Source of the DNA: Theristus sp. LFF4_11
Lineage: Eukaryota > Nematoda > Chromadorea > Monhysterida > Xyalidae
Length of the DNA stretch: 64,000 nt
NCBI GenBank assembly: GCA_030248135.1
Contig: JASANC010002375.1
Coordinates: 83,230 to 147,229, forward strand
Direction: 5' to 3'
A program made the translations under genes and the position numbers. Below the pieces are notes generated by a model. That model was not told the DNA's origin and made no database searches. It was given only the letters and a program-made list of their open reading frames with translations. Shown here in pieces: positions 46,390 to 58,200 of this stretch (within the stretch, counting starts at the first letter, position 1; the number at the start of each line of letters is the position of its first letter).

Positions 46390-49106
46390 TTAGTGACGGC
46401 GCAATGGGCATTGATGCGAATGGCTGCCTATGTTTTGCTCGGAATAGTTCTCGACCAATTGCTGCGCGTTCTCATGAATGCGTCGCAGCTCTGCGCTTCC
46501 AGTTTCTTCAACCGCGGCGGCGTCAAGAGCTCTGAAACAAACAAAAAGCTGATTTACGATCCGTCCAGTGAATGTTTTGCTTCGACACACCACCGCGCGC
46601 AGAGGATGATCAGAAACCAACCGATGAGAAAAACAGAGAAACCCATCAACAAGAGTGAAGGCGATATGGGCTATATAGGCTACCACTAGCCACAAGGTCG
46701 CACACGAGGTTCGACCCGTGGTGACAAAAGTTCAGCGAGAAGAAAACGTGCCCCACACTGAGGTCACCCTGTTGATCTGGTGGTAGCGTGCTAGACTGTT
46801 GTCTTTGCGTTCGGGGGGATCGAGCCCCACCAATGGGTGCATGTAGGCACATACCGTAAAGTCTTGCATATAAGGTTCCTCCCACTTATAAAACCCCCAC
46901 CAAAAGTGGGTGGAGTGTCACACAGTGGGAAACCAAAAAAATTCAAAATTTCGACGTAGTCAAAATCCCATCTCGTTTATAAGGCCCGGAATTCTTAATC
47001 TTCGCTTTATAAGATTTCCTCCCACTTATAAGGTTGTCGCACAAAATTCCACTTTTTTTCAAATTTTTGATTTTCAAGTTTATATAAGGAGACCTTAAAT
47101 GCAAGACTTTATGGTAATGACAGCTAAAGCTCGATGGGCGCCGTACTCGACGGTGCTCTGCGCGCTTTTCTGAGTCAGCCCTGGCTAAAAACACATCGCC
47201 TAAAAACCCCACCACTAAGAAGAAAAACAATTCTGATCTGCCATATCGGTAGAAATTGTAAAGTGGGGCCGAATAAATACGGCAGACGGGATTGATCCGC
47301 ATCCCCAACAACAGCAACTGACGCGGCGTTTCGGAATCCGAGCTGTTCGAGCTTCGTGTTTCCGATGGCGCGCAGCATGTCGGCGTCGAGGGACCCAAAT
47401 ATCGCGGGCGTCATGCGCTGCATCGAGGCCGCCGGCAGCCGCGCGAACGTGCGGCCGAGCGCGGACGCTTGCGCCACGGTCAGACCGCGCCACGCTGAGG
47501 CCGGAATGCGCCGCAGTTGCTCGATTCGAAAGTCGGCTAGCGCCTGTGTGTGAAGTTGGTATTTGCAGTTGAACTCTATATTATAGGGAATCAGCTGATT
47601 GGCTATTGGTGATTACGGTTTGCGTGCTTTCTGTGCAGGCATAACTGCGGGCGCGGAGTTTGGTGTTTGTACAGAAAGCATGCATCCCGTGATCACCAAC
47701 GAATCAGCAGATTCCCTATGATCTAGAGGTCGACTGTAATGTTGTAAAGTCGCCTAAAAACTCTTGCTCACGGACTGCATGCCGACTAGCGCGCTACTTA
47801 TGTCGACAACTGTTATCGAATATTTGCAACCATGTGTTTCCTGTGATTGTGCAATTATTGTATCCACAACAACAGACTCAGAATGCGCCTAGTCATCGGA
47901 CCAGAACTTTACCGAAGGCTTCATTCTCGCCAGGCCATCGGCGTCGATTGACGTCAGGTATTGCTCTGGCAGTCGCAGGTTGTAGTCAGGTGACAACTGG
48001 TCAAACAGGTCAGGCTCGATGTGGTGCGCGAACAGCTCGAACGGCAGACGTGCCCAGGTGCCTGGAATCAACCGGAAAATAGTTGCCAAAATGCAGTTCA
48101 GTTTTTTGTGAACAACAACGCATAAATATAGCATAAAGCTTCGACTTTTTTGCGTTGCGATTTGCGACTTTTTTGCGACAATAATAGGCAGCATGGCGGC
48201 AAGTGTACACCGCACAACGACAGTAATGCACGTCACAGCGCGCAAATTGCACCACATGCAGCGACACACACCGTGGCGCACGCACAACCAGAATCACACA
48301 ACATCGGAATTGAGTTTTGTTCGCACAATTTCGACACAAACTTTTGCTGATTTTCTCGAACATCGCCGGACTCATTCGCTGCGCAGCCAGCGCCCAGTCG
48401 ACGTTGTACAGTTGCTGCTCGGTCATGTGCTGCAGGAAGAACTCGGACTCGAGCTGCTGGAACTCGTCGAGCGGCATGTGGATCCAGACACGCGGCCAGT
48501 GGACGTTCCACGCTGCTTTCTCGCTGGAAAGATTAAGCGGCATTCACGAAACAATATTTAGTGATGCGTAACTGTGTTAAAATGTAGCTATGCACCTTTA
48601 GACGCTTTGTCGAACATTTATTGATCATTGTATCAATGTCAGATCAAAAAAACTGTGATCATGAAAGCGCTTGTCTGAATACAGTGCATTCGGTTGTTGG
48701 CAACACACACACGACATTTGACGCGAGTGTGTGTGCGAGCGCTCAGCATAAATTGCAGAGTTCGCCGGAGTGTTTGGTTTCCACAGAATGCATGCATCAC
48801 GTGAGCACCAACCAATCAGCTAGTTGGATATGTTATTGATTGAGTTCGACTGTATCTCTACAACAACGTGTTCTCTGTATCTCAACGACCTGAGTAAACG
48901 TTTTTTCTCGCACCTGAGTTGATTCCATTGCTTCGCCGGTATCAGATCGGCCAGCGCCTCCCAGGGCAGTTTCGCCGCCGTGTCCGGATCGCTGATGGTG
49001 GCGTCCAGATCGCGCAGCGCCTCAGCCAACAGCTCACACTGCTCGTCCGTCATCGCACGGCTGCCCCGGCGGTAGTCACCATCGCCGCTGCCACCGCGGT
49101 TGCCCG
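46390..49106 (-). CDS. Mesothelin/stereocilin-like helical-repeat protein, paralogue B (5' end not found)
   Basis: Five exons on the - strand: 49106-48914, 48523-48342, 48061-47913, 47543-47323 and 46531-46390, about 295 residues. Sizes and phases match the last five exons of paralogue A almost one for one (182 nt in both second exons). The protein has repeated leucine-rich helical units (PWEALADLIPAKQWNQL; ALADFRIEQLRRIPASAW; GLTVAQASALGRTFARLPA), as in mesothelin, otoancorin and stereocilin superhelices. The end (ENAQQLVENYSEQN, HSHQCP) aligns with paralogue A but stops without the hydrophobic tail, so this form may be secreted or have another last exon. No signal peptide or ShKT exon was found upstream. 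The phase-1 first acceptor would also fit read-through splicing from paralogue A. A SINE and a family-D MITE lie in the last intron. Confidence 0.68.
46765..47215 (+). mobile_element. tRNA-derived SINE, copy 6, split by a family-D MITE
   Basis: The SINE head (GATCTGGTGGTAGCGTGCTA, GGGGGGATCGAGCCCCACC) stops at GTAGGCACA. The body resumes after 47116 with ATGACAGCTAAAGCTCGATG and GGCGTTC-like GGTGCTCTGCGCGCTTTTCT. Uninterrupted copies read GGCACTTAATGACAG at this point. The MITE inserted at the TA. Confidence 0.85.
46852..47116. mobile_element. MITE family D, copy 1 (inserted in SINE)
   Basis: The left end TACCGTAAAGTCTTGCATAT and right end ATGCAAGACTTTATGGTA are inverted. The interior has AAGGTTCCTCCCACTTATAA, TAAGGCCCGGAATTC and TATAAGGAGACCTTA blocks shared with copy 2. 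It has no coding capacity. Confidence 0.88.
47569..47741. mobile_element. MITE family B, nearly complete copy
   Basis: CAGTTGAACTCTATATTATA and GGGAATCAGCTGATTGGCTA on the left. GATCACCAACGAATCAGCAG, ATTCCCTATGATCTAGAGGT and CGACTGTA on the right. It lies in an intron of paralogue B, about 25 bp upstream of an exon acceptor. Confidence 0.8.
48776..48856. mobile_element. MITE family B, half copy
   Basis: ATGCATGCATCACGTGAGCA, CCAACCAATCAGCTAGTTGG, then GAGTTCGACTGTA. Only one arm is present. A family-F half copy (CATTCACGAAACAATATTTA) lies at about 48540-48590 nearby. Confidence 0.6.
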
Positions 49107-49120
49107 CTGGAAAGTGTGCA

Positions 49121-49163
49121 CAGTTGAACTCGTGAATTATAGGCAATTTAGAGTTCGACTGTA
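49121..49163. mobile_element. MITE family B, minimal two-end derivative
   Basis: ACAGTTGAACTCGTGAATTA joined directly to GGCAATTTAGAGTTCGACTG: only the two outer ends remain, back to back, in 43 bp. It lies just upstream of the first recognised exon of paralogue B. Confidence 0.6.
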
Positions 49164-49649
49164 AACGGGTGTCCTAGCAACACACGGGTACTATGACGAA
49201 TACAACAAGGCGGAAAACGGTGCTCGAACGGTTGAGGTGTGGGTGTTCGGCGCGCGGTGTCCGTGTGTGTCGCTGACAATAACAGCACAGCCGAAAACGC
49301 CCGGCTGCTGGGTACCATGTACCACTAAGGCGCGACACAACGGCCGCCTCATGGCACACATTTTTTAGTATTGTGGCGTCAATTGTCGTCGAAACTACCG
49401 ATGTTTTAATGCCAAGCCCTTTGTTAATTGACCGAATCAGTATCGGTGGCTTCCAAAAATCAATGAAATACGCCCGACATGTTTCATGCTTTCAGGCAGC
49501 GAATGCAATGTCGCCTGAATCAGAGCGCGTCAAGAGCACACACGTTGGCGCGGTGTCTCTGTTTTCTCAGTAACCCACGATCGCGGAATCAGTTATACTT
49601 TTACCCAACTATTTTGTAATTGATTCTTTTACGCGACAAATTCAGCGAT

Positions 49650-51668
49650 TCAGCGACAACACGCAAGCAAAAGCACCAATTGCAGAGCCGAACCAGTGGC
49701 ATCCAAGTTCGGACACCGATGCGTGTGATCTTCGGCCATGTTCGCGGGCGAGTAGTTTGCCTCCATTTCCACGGCATTCTCGTAGATTCGCTTGAATTCG
49801 TCCGACTGAATGTCGTCGATTGTTCGTGCGTCGATTGAACTGAGACAAAAACGGTTTTTTGTCGAGTTTTTTTTGTGGTAGAATGAAAGAGAGAGATTTA
49901 TCATCCTATATTTGCAGTAAGTTTCGTATAGTAATCTGAGATTTTTTTCGATTTGGAAACGAAAACAAGAACACACTGACAAGAACGGCTGCCACGTTTC
50001 GAATGATCGTGTGCGCTGAATACATGGCAATAGTTGCCATTAGCAGGCATGTTGCTCGCAAGAATCAAGCAGCAGCCTCGGAAGTGGTTTCCAAAACACT
50101 GTGCTCGCGCCAAAACCGATTCTAAACAACGCGCTAGAAAGTTGCTTTTTGTTACGCGAGTAGCGTCTCATCGGAAATTGCCATTCACCATTTTCCGCGG
50201 GGCGGGGATTGCCAGCCAAATTAGTGTGTGCGAAACAAAATGCGCTACTAGCATATCGGCAACTGTTGACATTTCATTCAACCGCGCACACGTACGTACA
50301 TTTCATTGCTGGCAACTGTTTGACAGTGAAGCGAAAAACAAAAACAAAAGCGCGCGCGTACGCGAGTCGCCGGAAGCCGAGCCGCCTGAACGTGGCGTCG
50401 CCCATCGCTCTGAAGTCGGCCGGTTGCAACAGTTGCATGACCTCGAACGGCACATGCTGCAGTTGGTGCGGCCGCAGTTGTGCGAGTTGACTCGTGCCGA
50501 TTGCGTTCGCCTGCGTCGGCGTCAGAGCGTCAAACGCCGCCGCCGGAATTGAGCGCAGCTGCGTCACGGTGATCGAGTGGAACGCCTGCGGATGTTTATG
50601 AAATATGCAGTCGAACTCTGAATTATAGGGAATCAGCTGATTGGTTGGGATTGCGGTATGCATTCCTTCTGTGCAGGTGTTGCTGTGGGGCGGAGTTCAG
50701 TTTGCACAGAAAGCTTGTTGTTTGCACACGTTGTCGTCTCCTGTGTTTTGCGGACACATTCCTACCTCCGGCGCCAGCAAGGCCAGCTGCTCTGCAGTGA
50801 GCGTGCGCAACAAGCCTGCTGGCCATTTGTGCATGTGCTCTGCGAACTGCGACGAACGCAGTTGACTGATGTCCAGGTGGCTCGCCATCAGCTCCCATGG
50901 GACACGCTCAAAGGATTCTGCAATAAGACAAAACCGCGAAGTGTTGCATGTTGGAAACACCGTAAACAAAGTAAGGCACCCGCTCTTTCGAACGTCAACA
51001 ACGTGCGGTGTGGAATCATTTCAGTTACTGCTTTTGAAGAATTGATTTCATGTGTGATTCTGATGTGATTCATGCATGTGCAGAGGAATCACGGATTTCG
51101 AATTGTTGTGGATTGTTTTTTGTACACAGTTCAACTTGAAAACTATAGCAAGTGAACTTGGATTGCCAAGGGCACTCAATGAATTTGAGCTGTGGTGCTT
51201 CATGCAACAATATACATTGTACATTGTATAATACACGTACTTCATATGAGCTGGGGTTTATTCTAAAATGTCTCAGCGCAGACTATATTTTACCTTCAGA
51301 GAGTTGATTAAACAACTGCTCGCTCATTATAGGCGTTGTGATGGCCCAATCAAGGTTCAGGATGTCTTCGTCGGTCATGTGACTGAAGAAAAACTCCGGT
51401 TTGAGCTTCTGCACCGCCTCGTACGGCATGTGGATGTAGACGCGAGGCCAATTGATACGCCATGCGGCTGCGTTGCTGCAAAACGCACAAAACAGTGACT
51501 TTTGTGGGTTGTTGTCGGCGCTGGGAGGCACCGTTCACGCCATTCACTCGAAATCCGGTGCTCCCGCGGCGACAACCGTCAAACCGCACGAACGGGGTAA
51601 CGGGGTAGGCCGGTTGCTGGCAATAAAATTTACGTCGAGCGGTTCCGCTACGACTCAATCAATCAATA

Positions 51669-51718
<50 letters not shown>

Positions 51719-54138
51719 CGAACTCCAATAAATGCACACCTGACAGAATTCCAGCGTTCCGCCGGGATCTCGTCGGCGAGAAGCTCCCACGGAATCTTTT
51801 CATAGACGGACTCATCCATCAGGACAGCGTCCAAATCGTCGATGGCTCGTTGCAGTATCGCGCAGCTCTCCGGGTCGCTCACCGTTGCACCGCCTGCACC
51901 GGCGCCACGCCCATTCCCGGCGGCCGTGCAGCCGGAGGGACCGGCGCGACAGGTCAGTGCGGTGCCGACTGTGCATGAAAGTGCGTGATTGTATTGTTCA
52001 TTTATTCAAACGTGTCCGGAATAAAATGACGTCATTTGCTTTAAAAACGCCCGTTTGTCAAAGTAGGCACTAAAATGTCAGTTTAGTGTGACTACTGATT
52101 CAGCGTTCACCATTTGTTTACGGGAAGAAATCGGCTAAACGGAAAATCTGGTTTGCTGTGAGCGGCAAGCGCATGTTTGGTTGGCGGCACATGACGTCAT
52201 TTCAGTGGGACACCTTTGAAACAATAGGTCATGTCCCGCGTTGTGTCCTTCTCTTCCCTGTCGGCTCCGCATGTCCGTCAAAGAAAGCTTTTGATGATAA
52301 AGTACCAATATTTAGTATGTTTCTCAATTATTATTTTCGGACATGACAAGAAACACGGGCATGGAAAGGGACAGTCACAGGACAGTACACAGGGCATTTT
52401 CTTTAGCGGGAATAATAAAGAGTGAGCGGATTTTTGTTGCCATACTGTCCTAACTCGTTGCCTTTTTTTAAAAATTTGTTGTCCCCACCGGTTTCAGAAA
52501 CGAAAAAGAACCAAATGCTACACTGCGGAAACTCATTCTCAACAAAAAAGAGCGCACTAGTCAGTGTACAGCCAGTGGGGCAGGAAAATTTGAAAAAAAA
52601 ACAAAAGAAATACTCACGTGTACATTCGCAAGTGCCGCACGCTTTCTGACAGTTGACCCGCATGAAGAATGGGTTCGAATCGCAGAAGCCTTGTTGCTGC
52701 CAAAAGCAGCAATCCTGGAAGAAATTATAGAAATTATTGACCTTGGTTAGGTGTATCGGAACGCAATCGTGCAAGTGCAATCACAATGTACAATATACCG
52801 CATGATGTGTAGCACTTTCAAATTTCAACAGCGAAACAAAACTTTTCAACAAATAATAATAAAGCCCCCCCCCCCGATTCGTTATATTGGTGATAATGAT
52901 GACCTCATATTTATCGCCGCATTTCGCGTCGACTGTTTTCGCTTTCTCCGGACTGGGTTCGGCGTTCTGTGGCACCGCCTCTTGGCCGGCCTTTAGCTGG
53001 CACGTCGCAGAGACGCGCACCGCACAGTTCGCTTTGTTTGAGTCTGCGTGGGGGAGAAAAAGCGGTTATTTTTTTGAAAAGTTAAAATGCTCCGTGTTTG
53101 CTGACGTTTTTCAAAACGGGTCATTTAATTTTTGTAGTTATATGCAAAGTTCATTTAATTTTTTTAGTTATGCAAAGTTCGTGATTAAACGTTATGGAAT
53201 CAGTGTCTTATGCATGAAACTTTGTAATCGACGAACCTGGCTTCAATTACCGTAAAGTCTTGCATATAAGGTCTCCTTATATAAATTTGAAAATCAAAAA
53301 TTTCTGAAAAAAGTGGAATTTCGTGTGACAACCTTATAAGTGGGAGGAGGTCTTATAAAGCGAACATTAGGAATTCCGGGCCTTATAAACGGGGTGGGAT
53401 TTCGACCAAGTTAAAAAGTTGAATTTTTTGGTTTCCCGCCGTGTGACATTCCGCCCACTTTTGGGTGGGGGTCTTATAAGTGGAAGGAACCTTATATGCA
53501 AGACTTTACGGGATTTTCACCGATTATTTTTAAAAATCTCTGTCATAAATCTCAAAGCAAGCACTGTTGTCTTGAACGCGATCGACCGAAGTGACGTCAG
53601 TGAACTTGAAAACGCTTGTCTGTAATGCGCCAGGCAGCAAAAATAGTTTTAATCATTTGTTCACTTATACTTTTTTCACGTGGAGGAATCGGTCGCAAAA
53701 CATACAAAAGTCCGCCGCTTTTATTGTGCATGACACATTCATTGTAAGTGTGCGTGCAGTCTCAAAGCGCATGACACGTCATTTTAGGTCTGACACGTTC
53801 ATAAACATCGGCTATACACGATATAATCTACCTTTACAACTGCAAGTTCCGCACGCGTGCGGGCATTTCACGGCCATGTAGCCAGTGTTGCGCTCGCACT
53901 CGCCGCTGGCCGCCCAGAAGCAGCAGCTCTGAAAATCACATTGCCACCACCGCTCTTGTATCAATCACCGCAGAAACAACAGGAAACGAAAATTCAAAAC
54001 TGTAAACGAAAGTAAGCGATCTACAGAGCTGCCAGCCAGAGCTGTTTGTCTTGTGACGAAAAAACTCACGTCAGAGGCATCTTTGCAGGCGTTGACAGCT
54101 GCGGCCGTCAGACAGCACAGCAACAACAGCTTCAGCAT
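49650..54138 (-). CDS. Secreted/GPI-type protein with two ShKT domains and mesothelin-like helical repeats, paralogue A
   Basis: Nine phase-compatible exons on the - strand: 54138-54070, 53928-53841, 53043-52904, 52714-52618, 51968-51740, 51475-51294, 50917-50766, 50585-50362 and 49839-49650, 456 residues. Residues 1-17 are a signal peptide (MLKLLLLCCLTAAAVNA). ShKT domain 1 is CKDASD, SCCFWAASGEC, NTGYMAVKCPHACGTC. A cysteine-poor linker (GQEAVPQNAEPSPEKAK) leads to ShKT domain 2 (CGDKYE, DCCFWQQQGFC, FFMRVNCQKACGTC). Both have an extra cysteine next to the second canonical one. Helical repeats follow (IPWELLADEIPAERW; TVTQLRSIPAAAFDALTPTQ; FEVMQLLQPADFRAMG) as in mesothelin/otoancorin/stereocilin. 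The C-terminus (GSALQLVLLLACCR) looks like a GPI-attachment tail. A cell-surface adhesion or matrix role is inferred. A family-B MITE lies in the intron between exons 7 and 8. Confidence 0.82.
50606..50745. mobile_element. MITE family B, left-arm copy
   Basis: GCAGTCGAACTCTGAATTAT and AGGGAATCAGCTGATTGGTT, then TTCTGTGCAGGTGTTGCTGT and TTTGCACAGAAAGC. The right outer end is missing. It is located in an intron of paralogue A. Confidence 0.7.
51654..51720. repeat. (TCAA)n microsatellite
   Basis: About 16 copies of TCAA/AATC, with a few variants, lie in the intron between exons 5 and 6 of paralogue A. Shorter runs of the same unit occur at about 31990-32030. Confidence 0.9.
53248..53512. mobile_element. 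MITE family D, copy 2
   Basis: It starts TACCGTAAAGTCTTGCATAT and ends CTTATATGCAAGACTTTACGG. The interior matches copy 1 in reverse orientation (TATAAATTTGAAAATCAAAA; TAAGTGGGAGGAGGTCTTAT; GGGCCTTATAAACGGGGTGG). It lies in intron 2 of paralogue A. Confidence 0.88.
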
Positions 54139-54969
54139 GTTTCGCCTGAAAATTCAAGCAAGTCGGAAAGAATGTCGAGAAAACAACAATCGTGCCGTCA
54201 CTGTGGTACAATGCTTGGATGAACGTGGCCTGTTGTTTTCGAATGAACACAGAACATGTGCAACTTTGTTGGTTGTATCGCCCCAAATGGTTGTTTATAT
54301 CAACCAAACTATTAGCACTGTGTTACTGTTTTAAAATTCGAATACTAGGGTATTTGTTCTCGTACAGGTGTAACAATCAGGATGTCTAAGCGACAAGTAT
54401 CCACTTTGCATCGAATATGCGGTGTTGACGATCTCCTAAATTTGTTTTAGTGTCTAGTTTTCATTTGTTTTCTGCGGTAGTCAGCGTCAGCTTTTTTGGA
54501 CAGTACACGAAAACAAGATTTCCGTTTTACTACTTACGGAATAATTACTTTGCATTAAAATTCGAATGCAATGTGATAATTACAAATGTCATGTGGAGTT
54601 TTTTTAAACGGCACGCTAATGTCAACATTGGACGGTTATTGTTGCAATTCCAAAGTTGGTTTGTTGTCAAAAAAACGAGTTTTTCAACTGTGCTGTAAGT
54701 ATTTCAAAGATGGTTTGTTGTCAAAAAACGAGTTTTTCAACTGTGCTGTAGTCCGTGACTGAAATGTTCTGTCTTTCAACAAAACAGATCACGGAAACCA
54801 GTTGCGCACAATCATTGACATGTGCCGATCGCAAACTAGGAGCAAGTGTTTTTCATTCAGTCACGTACTTAGAAACGGTTTTCTTATCTTACCGCAACGT
54901 TTTTCGCAGTTTTTCTGCACGAGCTTCACTTTTTTTGCATTTCGATTTTCTCAATGTCGTCGTTCTTTT

Positions 54970-55029
<60 letters not shown>

Positions 55030-55238
55030 AGGGGGGGGTGGGTGGGTGAAAGATGGATTGGGTGGTTTTTTTTTTTTTAAAAAGTAACATTTAACAGAAA
55101 ACACAAAATCAACCATGCTGTTCGTTCTGTCTGTCTAGACGGAAACCATTTTCAGTTGCTGAGAACAATGGAAATCACAACGAAACAAAACAAAAACAAT
55201 TTTCACACTCGCAAAGTTTTCGACCGAAGAAATGTTCT
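54139..55238. other. Spacer between paralogue A and the DDX56-type gene
   Basis: A 40-bp phrase (GTTTGTTGTCAAAAAACGAG...TTTTTCAACTGTGCTGTA) is tandemly duplicated at about 54655-54750. A T-run then A-run at 54972-55080, with a G-run, looks like low-quality sequence. No gene is recognised. Confidence 0.45.
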
Positions 55239-58200
55239 CTAAATTCCATCCAGACAATCAAAGTTCTTCAGCGGATCGGTTTTCCGTTGCAGGAATTTGT
55301 GTTTCGCAGCGGAGGATTGCGATTTTTGATCGGCTTTTCGTTTCCGTCTACTCGAAGAGTGGAACGGTTTCTGGTTTTTGTCAGATTTTTTCGCGTCCAC
55401 GCCACTGTTGCTGACGGCACCTTGGAGGGCTTGCGGGACTGAAAACAATGCGATTATTTTTGAACAAATGCGTTTCAGCAACCATCACTGTTGACCTTTT
55501 GATTGTAATTGAACGCGATTTGTTGTTGTTTGTTGATAACGGGATTGTTCTGACCCGAAGCCCGTGCACACTCAGTCAAAGCCACACAAACCCACAGGCA
55601 CACACAGACACAGCACAAACACACAGGCACAACACATCGAAGTCGTGCGCCTGCGTGCGTGTCAGCGCGTCACGTTTGCCGGGTTAGTTCGTTGCTGAGC
55701 GGAAAGATCCGTTTTTATAACGAATGGGAGAACCTGACAACGAATTTTTCCGCTCTGAAGTGCTAGCCAAAGTTCCGACTAAACAGAACTTTGTCGCCCA
55801 GAGTTCCACAGGTGCTGGAGCCACTAAATCAAAACAAAGCTTCGCAAGCTTTTCTCGGAGGAACAATATCCGAGAAATCTTAGTCCAAATCAACAATAAA
55901 CGTGTTTACTTCCGGTCAACCGGTTGAATTTCAATAGCCCACCGAAAACAGTCACCCTAGTGGCCTGGTTGTAGCGCGTTAGACTATTGCCTGCGCGTTC
56001 GGGGGATCGAGCCCCGCCGAGGGGTGTATAGACACTTAATGACAGACGAAAACTCGATATGGGCGCGCCCTACTCGACGGCGTTCTGTACGCTTTTCTCG
56101 GTTAGCCCTGGCGCTACAAACACCGCCTGAAATCGCCAACCACAACCGACCGATATAGTCGGGCACGTGCGCTAAGTGCGCCTGCATCCTGATGCTGTGC
56201 CGCGTCGTGTCGTGCCGCAGTGATTGCAATTCGTGCGGATTCTTTGCGAAATACGAATCAAGCTTGCGCGAGTGCAACAGTTCCGTGCGGATGTCGCCCA
56301 GTCGCGCCTCCCTGACCGCCGACGACGTGACCGCACGCAGCATGTCCTGCGAGCAACACAAGTGTTCTGTGGCAGGGCAGCACTTTCAGTCGCACTCTAA
56401 ATCATAGGGAATCAGCTGATTGGTTGGTGATCACGTGCGATGCATGCATCTCTGTGCAAGGCCAAACCCCGCGTCCACAGCGTACAGAAAGCATGCATGC
56501 ACGTGGTCACCAACCAATCAGCGGATTGCCTAGAGATCGACTGTGGAGGCTTGTTGTTCGCCGTGCACACAAAACTTGATGGTCTTTTATTGATTTTGCC
56601 AGAATCCGCAAAAAATAGGCAAAAGTGAACCCAACTGTGTGGTTTATACCGTTACGCGCTTTGAATTTTGTTCCAGGAATTGGATAGGTAACGAAGAATT
56701 GATAGAATGTAAAAACGGGAAGCTAAAAACAAAACTTGCCGAGAAGCCGATGCAGTAAACAAATGTCAAAAATTTTTTTGGCAATATTCCTCATTTACAA
56801 AATGCACTCAAGTGCATTTCAATCTTGCACGTTGACTGCGGAATGGATGGGGGGGGGGGGCAAAACAGTGCGCAAATTCAAAAGCAACCACTAAATGATT
56901 GTGAATAAATTCGAAAGTTCGACTGCATAAATTCGCAGACTGTTTCACTCTCTGGTGGTGAAGTGACAAGAAGAGAAAAAAACTGCAGCCAATCGCCGCT
57001 CACTCGTGTGCGATATCGAAATCCGTCCAGCTCCTCCATGCGAAATTCGTACGGCTTCAAAGCGTCGCCGCAGCCAACTACAAGAAACAGCAAAAAATCA
57101 ATTAAGTATAGCTCGAGAAAACGGACACTGCTATAACGAAGCACTAGTTTGATGTATCGTCTGCTATATTGACTATCATATGCGACTGACTGAATAATAT
57201 GAAAATTGAGTTTACCGACAGTAACACAACACACATATGGTTGTTCGAACTTTCTGATTTACAGTCGAACTCTATAACATATCCAACCAGCTCACTGGTT
57301 GGTGGTCAAGTGATGCATGGATTCTATGCAAACCAAACCAGTTCATGCACAGAATGCATACATCAATCAATCAGCTAGTTGGATGTGGTAAAAAACTAAA
57401 ATGGACTCCATCCGGCAACAACAAGAAAAACCCAAATGCACAAGAAAAATCTGCGTACGTTGTTCGCTGAGCACCCTCTGCACTTCACCGAGCACATTTT
57501 CGTCCGAGTCCGTGTGGAACGACAGCGCCGTGCCGCGATCCGAGCCGCGCGCCGTGCTGAAACCACAACAAAAACTGAAAATTCATTTTTTAGCGAAAAG
57601 CAATCGCCGATATGCCACCGATTGTGCGCCATCAATTGGGACGTAGGAGTCGAAGAGCGAATCACAAGAGTAAACAGAAACAAGCGCATTAAAAAATGCC
57701 TCCCCAACTAAGCGCAAAGCAACAGACGAATTGAAAACGAAGCGACCATCGTTTCATGCTCAACGCAATACGTCGAGCAATAATGGCTGAATCATTCCAA
57801 TTGCGCGATTCAGTTGTTAAAACCAATCAGTCAAATCAACCAAGGTTGCATGATGCATCACTGCATTTGCGCATGGCCAACATCAGGCCGGCCACACCCA
57901 ATGATGTTGCCCCTCTCGAGGCACACACAAAAGAAAATAGTCGTTGAAGCACGCGCAATCGTCAAGCATGCAGCCTTACCGTCCCACCCGATGAATGTAG
58001 TCATCAACCGAAATCGGAAAATCGAAATTCACCACATTAGCAACTCGATTGAAATCAATGCCGCGCGCAACACCGGATTCTTTGTCACGTCTGAAAAACA
58101 TTACAAAAACGTTTCGTTGCTTAACCAGCAAACATACGGAAACCAATCATATTACCACATTGCACCGCAGTTGAATGACATTTCAAATCAGGCAAATTTA

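Noticed and set aside
49174..49359. First exon of paralogue B
   Set aside because: A short frame with a hydrophobic end exists on the - strand, but it has no clear signal peptide at its start, no ShKT pattern and no convincing donor of the required phase.
51654..51720. CRISPR-like or regulatory array
   Set aside because: It is a simple TCAA microsatellite with no spacers.
57396..57707. Alternative protein on the - strand with a hydrophobic end in the DDX56 region
   Set aside because: It is out of frame with DDX56 exon 10, which matches the family in the neighbouring frame with correct splice phases.
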